From positions 1 through 64,000 of the forward strand of contig BLJB01000125.1 in the NCBI GenBank assembly GCA_013423325.1: a stretch of 64,000 nucleotides of DNA, read 5' to 3'. Numbering within the stretch: the first letter of the stretch is position 1; the number at the start of each line of letters is the position of its first letter. Positions 56,194-64,000 of the stretch are shown here, one piece after another. The notes under the pieces are model-generated. The model saw only the letters and a program-made list of their open reading frames with translations, had not been told where the DNA came from and did no database searches. The stretch is from Usnea hakonensis. Lineage: Eukaryota; Ascomycota; Lecanoromycetes; Lecanorales; Parmeliaceae. Made by a program: the position numbers and the translations under genes.

Positions 56194-59100
56194 ATGGCTT
56201 CCTCCACTTCCGTAATAACGGCGCCTACGTCGTTCGGCGAGGCGTTGAATTCAAAGACAGTGACGACTCAAGGGTCGGCAGGTATTTCACTTGACTCATT
56301 CCTTGCCTCCTTGGTCTCTGGCCTCACGGTTTTTGGGGTCGAAATTGGTCTTTTTCTGCTGCTTCACGCCAGGTTTAGCAGAATCTAGTAAGCCGACACT
56401 TATACAATGTATGGAGAACAAAATGACTGATATCTATTTAGCAGACCCCGTACATTTCTAGTCCCTGAACGTGAGCGAACCACGCCCCCTCCCAAAGGTT
56501 TTTGGCAATGGATATTACCCGTCTTCAAGACCTCAAATTCGGACTTTATACAGAAATGTGGACTCGATGCCTATTTTTTCTTGCGATACTTACGAACCCT
56601 GCTCAAAATATTTATCCCGATAGCTTTGGTCATCCTGCCCATACTTCTTCCCTTGAACTTTGTCAACGGAAGGGGCCCACGTTTTGCTACGGGGAGGTTC
56701 AATTCAAGCACTTATACAAACGTCACGGGACTCGATCGGTTTGCTTGGGGTGACGTACCCCCTGATAAGAACAATAGATACTGGGCTCATCTCGTCTTGG
56801 CTGTGGGCGTGGTCATCTACACATGTTTTGTATTTTTTGACGAGATTAGGGGTTACATTCGTCTGCGTCAAGCCTATCTAACCTCGCCACAACACCGACT
56901 ACGTGCTTCTGCAACGACTGTTCTAGTCACAGCAATACCACCTAAGTGGTGCACGTTCGAAGCCCTCGATGGACTTTACGATGTTTTCCCGGGGGGAATC
57001 CGCAACATCTGGATCAACCGCAACTTCGACGAGCTACACGAGAAGGTAAAGCGTCGCAACAAGCTTGCCCTTTCCTTGGAATCCGCAGAAACGTCTCTTA
57101 TAAGAAAAGCAAAGAGGTCACATATTGACCAGCTTAAAGCAAAAGCGAGAAAAGCAGGCGGAACGGAGTCTAAATTAGCCGCACTGAAGGTGTCGGAAGA
57201 GCAAGAGGTCGCTATGGCTCAAACAGACGGCATCAGTTCCGGGGATCCACATCAAGTCCGGCATACGATAGACGAAGCGCTAGCGGAGTTTTCAAATGTT
57301 CCTTCAAGGGAGCAATCTCGAGACCGAAAAAAACCCTTGGTGCCAATCCCTGTCCTAGGTCAAAGAATCGAAGCTGTTGGGCACGGTATTGGCAATCTTG
57401 GGAAGACTCTTTTTGGAGGCTTCAAGACATTTGCAAATGGTGTTGACGAGGGACTAAATTCAACAGGAGAATACATCCCGGCGACTCCTGAGCCAGTAGC
57501 TCGACAAAGTAAACCTTACGTGGATAGTAATAGCTTTCGCCTAGACGGTACCCGATCAAGATCGATAACACCAGATCATGGCTATCCGTCCGGGGACCAT
57601 ATCCTCAGCCAAGGAAGCGACCACCGGCAGAGCTTTAGCAAGCTGTCAAATAACAGCACAACCAGGGAGAGTATATCACAAGATAGGCCCGTGTACTCAC
57701 GTTCGAGTCGTGATGGGGAAGGCCTGGGTATCCAAGGCGCTCCCATTGATCACAGGACTAAGCGCGACTCAGGCTATACCGACATATTGCGAAATCCTGA
57801 GCGGCTTGGAGAGGCTCAAGTATCGCAAAGCTCAAAATTCAATTTCTGGAGACGCAGAGAGAATGTACCGTACGGTATTCCAAGTCCTACTCCTCAGGGT
57901 CAGGAGGAGGACGAATTTCCGTTGAGCCGTCCGAGTCCAACGACCCCAGGGTGCAATCCCCAAGCCACTGTCAATGGTCCAGGATCGAACCCAGGCTTGG
58001 AGGGGTCGAGAAGTCGGTCAAGGAAGTCTCGTCAGGAGCCGCCCAGGGTCAAACTAAGCGGAACCAAGCCCGATGCATATCCGATTGCATACAACGAGGA
58101 ATATGATACCAAAGAAGGTGAACCTGTATGGAAGCGGTATTTGAAGGACAAGGATCGTGAAATTATGAGGCTTCCCATTTTTGGTTGGCAATGGATGGTC
58201 TCTCTGCCAATGTTAGGACCAAAAGTTGACGTAATCGATTACTGCCGTAAGGAAGTTGCTCGACTTAATGCCGAAATCGAACAAGATCAAAGAACGCCAG
58301 AGAGGTTTCCACCAATGAACTCGGCGTTCGTGCAGTTCAACCATCAAGTAGCTGCACACATGGCTTGTCAAGCCGTAAGCCATCATACTCCAAACCAAAT
58401 GGCTCCAAGGGTCGTGGAAATCTCCCCGGACGATGTCATTTGGGACAATATGTCAATGAGATGGTGGGAATCCTATGTTCGCCCTGCCATTGTCCTCGTA
58501 ATTATTGCCGGACTTGTGATTGGATGGGCCTTCCCAGTCTCATTCACTGCTATTTTGTCACAAATCAGGCCGCTCACAGTTACAGTCAAATGGTTGCATT
58601 GGCTTGCCGGTGCTCCTAACGCCGTATTCTCTATCCTCCAAGGTGTCTTACCTCAGGCTTTGCTGGCACTCTTACTGATTCTACTCCCAATCATTCTACG
58701 GTTTCTTGCCAAGGTTCAGGGTGATTACACTGGTATGGCAATAGAGTTGAGCGTACAGAAATTTTACTTTGCGTTTCTAATTGTACAAGTATTCCTCGTG
58801 ATTTCAATATCGTCGGGGATTACCTCGGTTATATCACAGATCACGCAAAGCCCTCAAAGCGTACCCGCGATTTTGGCCCAGAACCTGCCCAAAGCGTCGA
58901 ATTACTTCTTCTCGTACTTGCTGTTGCAAGCGCTATCGGTTAGCGCTGGGGACCTGGTCCAAATCGTGGGCTTGATTCAGTGGTTTCTCCTAGCGCCGCT
59001 GCTGGACAAGACCGCGAGACAGAAATGGCACAGACAAACGAATTTGCCCAACATGCAATGGGGAACTTTCTTTCCGGTATATACCAACTTGGCATGTATT

Positions 59101-60220
59101 GGTGAGTCAAGACAAAATGTTGTCAAATTGACAGAATTGGATCCGCTAAATATGTTCAGGTCTGGTATACTCGATTATCTCTCCATTGATCTTGATTTTC
59201 AACATCATCACTTTCAGTTTGTTTTGGGTAACGTATAGGTACAATACGCTCTATGTAACCAAGTTCCGCTTCGACACCGGTGGCTTGCTCTATCCCACGG
59301 CCATCAACCAGCTCTTCACAGGTCTGTATCTTATGGAGCTTTGTCTAATCGGTCTCTTTTTCATCGTCAAGGATGCATCACCGAAGGGCGAAGCAGTCGG
59401 TACACCCTGCAAAGTCCAAGGTATCATCATGATTGTTGTACTCGTTCTTACTTTACTCTATCAATGGCTCCTCAACGGTGCTTTTGGACCGTTGTTGCGA
59501 TATTTGCCCATCACACTAGAAGATGAGGCTGTGGTGCGTGACGAGGAGTTTGCACGAATACAAGAAAAGCGTTGGAAGCTGGAAGATGACGAGCAAGAGG
59601 TCCCCGACGTCAACGAGGGTTCTAGGGATCGCGAACGTCTTTCTGCAAAGGAAAATAGGTCCGCTGAGAACATCGAAATGCAGAACATCGAAGCCTCTAA
59701 CGAACGAGGGAGAATGGACCCAAGAACACTGGGATTTCTGGTACCAGAAGCTGGGGGAAATCTCAACCCCCTCAAGAGATCGTCCTGGGCGGACCGCTCC
59801 CGGAAGAAGACGCCCTATTCTCCTGGACAAATGGGACAAATCTCGTCCCCCCGGCAACATTACCGCCAGCACCATACTGTGCGTAGGTCACCGGACGTCG
59901 AGGCTCAACGCAGTGGAACGAACGCGATCGGAGAAGCTCTGTTCGCGGGGATCAATGACGAAATTGAGGACCTGACGTCGGACGAGCGAGACAAGCTGGT
60001 TCAGCGAGCCTTCCAGCATGAGGCGTTAAGGGCCCGAAGGCCAGTGATATGGATCCCTCGCGATGATCTAGGTGTAAGCGATGACGAGATTTATCGGACG
60101 CAAAGGCTATCGAAGTACATCTGGATTAGCAATGAGTTTACCGGCTTGGACAGCAATGGAAGGGTTGTATACCGAAAGAGTCCTCCTGACTTCTCAGAGG
60201 TGGACTTGATCGAATTGTAA
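56194..60220 (+). CDS. CSC1/OSCA/TMEM63-family membrane channel
   Basis: Predicted 1304-aa protein of the calcium-permeable stress-gated cation channel family (Csc1, Rsn1 and Phm7 relatives). Exons 56194-56387, 56442-59101 and 59160-60220 (3915 nt). The N-terminal RSN1 membrane part has helices at about 30-55, 100-125 and 155-180, followed by VPERERTTPPPKGFWQW. The cytoplasmic PHM7 domain follows (TVLVTAIPPKWCTFEAL, VFPGGIRNIWINRNFDEL), with a long Ser/Arg-rich insertion of about 250 residues. The C-terminal seven-helix part starts near WESYVRPAIVLVIIAGLVIGW and includes PQALLALLLILLPIILRFLAK, YSIISPLILIFNIITFSLFWVTYRYN and LYPTAINQLFTGLYLMELCLIGLFF. A long charged cytoplasmic tail ends PPDFSEVDLIEL. 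The first ATG giving MASSTSVITAP is chosen. Confidence 0.93.
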
Positions 60221-61075
60221 GATGGTGGACCAAAGCAGAGCGATCTTGTTGAACGGGGCAGTAAACATTATGGGTCACGCATTATGCTATATTTGTGATA
60301 CAGAAGGGAGCGGATTGTACTTGCTACCTCTTTGCTCCTTGAAGGTGAATGCGATTAGCGAGCGAGCGACATTGCGCAATGCCCATTGTCGCATTGCTCC
60401 TCGGAGGCGGACTTATATAAGATAGTAGCCGTAGTCTACTTCAGTCGCAAAGCAAGAATACATGACCCGGAGTATTTGAGTTTCAATGAAAGGACTTCGG
60501 AGCACAGACTAATCTCTAAGAGCTGTACTATCAGCTACTCGTGGTATCCAGAAAAATTTGACTTGATTTGGCGGCTGCATATACCTCACGTACCTATCGT
60601 TTCTAACGCTTGGCATTAGACTTGCCGGCGTACGAAGGCATTGAATATTGCGATTAGAAGACTGCAAGACTTTTGGGTACCTTACTTTACATAACAGTCA
60701 GATTACAGCGATGACATCATCAATAATTTACTTTAGGTAAGGCATTACTTGTAGTTGTAGGGTCAGGTACCTTTCGCGTACGCGTGCCTTAGCGCTGCAG
60801 GCTTTCGGAAAGCTCGGGTGAGTGTGACGACAGTAATAATATTAATATGCATATTGATGTGCAATATTGTTTCTTCCAACCTTTCCACTCCCACTTAACT
60901 TCTTTCTATCCTTCTTCTATATCCTTCTTCCTTACACAGCTTCATCTCTACACTGCAATTGACTTTCTGCAATTCCAACGCTTCCCCTTAACAACTCAAG
61001 ACTGCTCAAACACAATCTCGCACCCGAACGCAGACGCCTTTACCCCACCGAGTAGGCATCTTGTCTGGAACAATT
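60221..61075. other. Intergenic, CSC1-like to GAD1
   Basis: 855 bp. It holds GTACCTTACTTTAC at 60677-60690 and GTGCCTTAGCGC at 60784-60795, both shared with the region upstream of GDH2. A pyrimidine-rich tract at 60870-60960 should be the GAD1 core promoter or leader. No gene is seen. Confidence 0.45.
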
Positions 61076-63516
61076 ATGCCTCTCGCAAGGCATGTAGGTC
61101 TAGCAATTTGTCAAGTATCATCTCCCTCTATGTCCTGATTAGCCTTAGGTCGATCCGGAAGAAATAATACAAACTCTGGTAAGCATCTTTCCACATCTTC
61201 GTGTGTACAGACGAAACTAAGACCGTCTGATTAGCATAATAACACCAGTAAATCCACCATCTAAGCTCACCTAATTGCCCAAATAAGGTCGAGAGGTTGC
61301 AACATTCTAACCGGTGATCAGCCAAAGCACACAAGCACCATGTCCACACCAAGAGTGCTGTTTCCACCGTCACGCCATACTCTTCCCGCTATGCCAGTCA
61401 GGAAGAGATTTCCAAATTCGTGATCCCGAAGGAAGGGGCCCCTGCAGATGCTGTGCACCAAATGCTGAAAGACGAATTGGACTTGGACGGCAGGCCCAAT
61501 CTGAATTTGGCCAGCTTCGTTGGCACCTACGTACGTACATATTAGAGCTGGTCCTTCCTTCATGGTGATGCATGTGAATCGTAAGCCATGTTTTGAGAGC
61601 AAGAGCACCTTTCTGATCTCGAAAACTGTCTTGCATCTCTATTTCCTACCCGTAACAAGCAATGCTGACTCCGAAGTCTGTGTAGATGGAGCGTGAAGCA
61701 GAAGCTTTGATGGTTGAAAATCTGTCCAAGAACATGAGTGATGCCGATGAATATCCCGCCATGATGGCCATGCACGCACGCTGCGTGTCCATCATTTCCC
61801 ATCTCTGGGGTGTGCAGAAGGGCGAGACTGCCATCGGTTCTGCGACAACGGGCTCATCAGAGGCAATCCACCTTGGCGGTCTTGCCATGAAAAGAAGATG
61901 GCAGGAGAAGCGTGAGGCAGCGGGCAAGGATAAGTCAAAACCAAACATTATCATGGGATCCAATGCTCAGGTCGGTAGGTCATGACATCGAAGTATTTGC
62001 CCTCCTGGATTAGCTTTCAGTCCACAAGACATGTCTTGGGAGCAAGCCACTCCCAAGATAAGTGGCAGAACTTAGATATCGCCTTGGAAGAGAATTGCTA
62101 ATTCTGAATTCATTAAAGCTCTGGAGAAGTTCGCTCGCTACTTTGAGGTTGAAGCTAGAATTCTGGATGTCAGCAAGCAAAGCAAGTACAGACTCGACCC
62201 CAAGCTTGTAAAGGAGAACATTGATGAAAACACCATCGGTGTCTTTGTGATTATGGGTAGCACCTATACTGGGCATTATGAGCCCGTCGAAGAGATTTCA
62301 AAGATCTTGGACGATTATGAACAGAAAACCGGGAACGATATTCCCATTCATGTAGATGCTGCCAGCGGAGGTTTCATCGCTCCGTTCACACATGCCCAGG
62401 CTGGTGGACCAAAATGGTACATACTCCTTTGACCAAGCTTTCGGATCCAAGGGTATTCGCGCTCTTGGATGCGCAGCAGCTGGCTTTGTGACGTTGAAAT
62501 CTGGCGCTTACTGAACGATGGATAGGAATTTTGCCCTCCCTCGCGTAAAATCGATCAACACCTCTGGTCATAAATTTGGCCTCGTCTATGCGGGTGGGCA
62601 GGGCTACAAGACCTCTCAAGGTCTGACCCTGATTGTCTCTCAAATGCTGATGGGCTTCTAGGTGTAGGATGGATCATCTGGCGAGACGAGTCGTACCTTC
62701 CCAAGCATTTGATCTTTGAGTTGCATTACCTCGGTGGAACGGAAGAGTCATACACTCTCAACTTCTCTCGTCCAGGTGCCCAAATCATCGCCCAGTACTA
62801 TAACCTTATTCATCTCGGCTTCGATGGATTTAGGGCTGTCATGGAAAATTGCCTTTCCAACGCGCGCCTCCTGAGCAAGTCCCTCGAAGGCACTGGGTGG
62901 TGTAAGTATTCTCCTTGTTATTCATTTTTCCTTTGTTGAACCAGCTGTGAAGTCAAGGGACGTGCCTCGAATGTGTCTGTCCACTCTCTAGGCATACTCT
63001 TAGGCTCAAGATACTCTCTTCACTAGGCTGTACTGACTACTGAATCGTGATCCAGACACCTGTGTTTCCGATATTCACCGCAAGCATACAGAAGTTGCCA
63101 AAACAGAGGCCGAGACCAGTGCGGACTATGTTGCGGGCCTCCCAGTTGTTGCCTTTCATTTGTCCGATGCTTTCAAAAAGGAATACAGCCATGTCAAGCA
63201 AGAGAGTATCAGCACTCTCCTGCGTGCTAAGCAGTACATCATTCCCAACTATCCTCTTCCTCCAACCATGGAAAAAACGGAGATTCTGCGCGTTGTTGTA
63301 CGCGAGAGCATGTCACTCGACCTTCTCGATCGGCTAGTTACGGACATTATCGCCATCACCGAGCAGTTGATGCAATCTGATCCCTTGGATTTGTCGGCAT
63401 TCCAGCCCGGTGCAACGACCATCGAAAAGCAGTACCAGAGCAAAGGGGTTGACCATGCCAACAAGCACAAGGCACAGAGACCAATGAGCAAGGGCGTCCA
63501 CCGTAGTGTCTGCTAA
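61076..63516 (+). CDS. GAD1: Glutamate decarboxylase
   Basis: Predicted 540-aa PLP-dependent glutamate decarboxylase, producing GABA and CO2, the entry to the GABA shunt. Eight exons: 61076-61097, 61143-61178, 61322-61530, 61686-61974, 62119-62416, 62526-62593, 62662-62901 and 63056-63516 (1623 nt). Signatures: GAPADAVHQMLKDELDLDG, NLASFVGTYME, TTGSSEAIHLGGLAMKRRW, GSTYTGHYEPVEEI, HVDAASGGFIAPF and SINTSGHKFGLVYAGVGW with the PLP Lys at about 301. GGTEESYTLNFSRPG and the C-terminal region follow. The first two micro-exons (22 and 36 nt) are inferred from consistent phases and are the least certain part. Donor AAATG|GTACAT truncates the frame if unspliced. Confidence 0.95.
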
Positions 63517-64000
63517 ACGAAAAGGTCAGCATTTCGAAAGAAAAGTACACGAGAAAAATTGCAAAGCTGCTGGACCAAGGGAAAAGTCTTTCTTTAAAGT
63601 TGCATATACAAAAGCATAAGAAGTCAGGTTAGAGCACATAAAAGATGAGATTGAAGATAAATGATAATGAAACCCGTGGGAAGGGTGTGATTCTCATGCA
63701 ACAGTAAAGTAATTCGTTAGAAATGATATTGCAAATGACGACTTAGATCTCGGCGGAGATTACTAGACGAGCGTTGTCCATGCCAGTCACTTATTATTAT
63801 TGTTATTATTGATATTATTATTGCATTTCTCATGGGTCATGGTAATTTTGATGCTGATACATACTCATGTGACCACGTCCTTTAGCGACGTCTTCTCTTT
63901 TCTTCCTACCCTTGTCTTCACCACACTTCGCCGCGAATTTACATATTCTCAGAGCGAAGGATCCATAGCACAGCAGCTCAAGAACTCGCCAAAGCATGTT
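63517..64000. other. Right edge, downstream of GAD1
   Basis: 484 bp of 3' flank. It includes an imperfect TTA/TTATTG microsatellite at about 63791-63823. No gene start is visible before the window ends. Confidence 0.4.

Noticed and set aside
1..64000. CRISPR array, bacterial operons or riboswitches
   Set aside because: The sequence is a eukaryotic nuclear region with spliceosomal introns; no regularly spaced identical repeats of CRISPR type were seen.

Overview
The window comes from the nuclear genome of a filamentous ascomycete (Pezizomycotina). The genes are protein-coding, lie on both strands, and carry many short GT-AG introns (mostly about 45-85 nt). The encoded proteins are fungal types (Atg7, Jhd1, Mpe1, Flc-type TRP, GH128). 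The left end carries an AT-rich block with the dinucleotide signature of repeat-induced point mutation (RIP). The class within Pezizomycotina cannot be fixed from this sequence; a leotiomycete-like fungus is only a guess.

Layout. Bases 66-8460 are a heavily RIP-mutated transposon graveyard that includes a recognisable minus-strand Ty3/gypsy reverse transcriptase relic; its edges are sharp. From 8.6 kb on there are 22 gene calls, most of them housekeeping: OST3 (-), an unnamed coiled-coil protein (+), MRM2 (+), ATG7 (-), dCMP deaminase (+), HIS7 (+), MPE1 (+), a Yippee-domain protein (+), a NASP/Sim3-like histone chaperone (-), DPB2 (+), a doubtful small membrane ORF (-), an Flc-type TRP protein (+), a secreted GH128 glucanase (-), a cyclic phosphodiesterase (+), a nicotianamine synthase (-), the JmjC demethylase JHD1 (+), a small lysine-rich protein (-), NAD-glutamate dehydrogenase (-), UTP18 (+), hexokinase (-), a CSC1/TMEM63 channel (+) and glutamate decarboxylase (+). 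Exon structures were worked out by hand; where I give exon lists, the summed lengths are multiples of three.

How the genes fit together. There is no operon or biosynthetic cluster. The most suggestive pairing is the divergent histone chaperone/DPB2 couple, which shares a 374-bp promoter containing three GCGCGT-type boxes, as expected for S-phase genes. The dCMP deaminase promoter has similar ACGCG elements. GDH2 and GAD both draw on glutamate but are 12 kb apart and separated by unrelated genes.

Points most worth a second look are gene-structure oddities: a hexokinase intron whose donor reads GAAAGT instead of GTAAGT; a 27-nt perfect palindrome at a reading-frame break in the GH128 gene; an in-frame 51-nt intron that splits a zinc-cluster-like motif in JHD1; several micro-exons (7, 22, 26, 27 and 36 nt); the 13-bp near-inverted repeats at the exact edges of the RIP block; and a fungal nicotianamine synthase. 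I did not find a clearly new multi-gene system.
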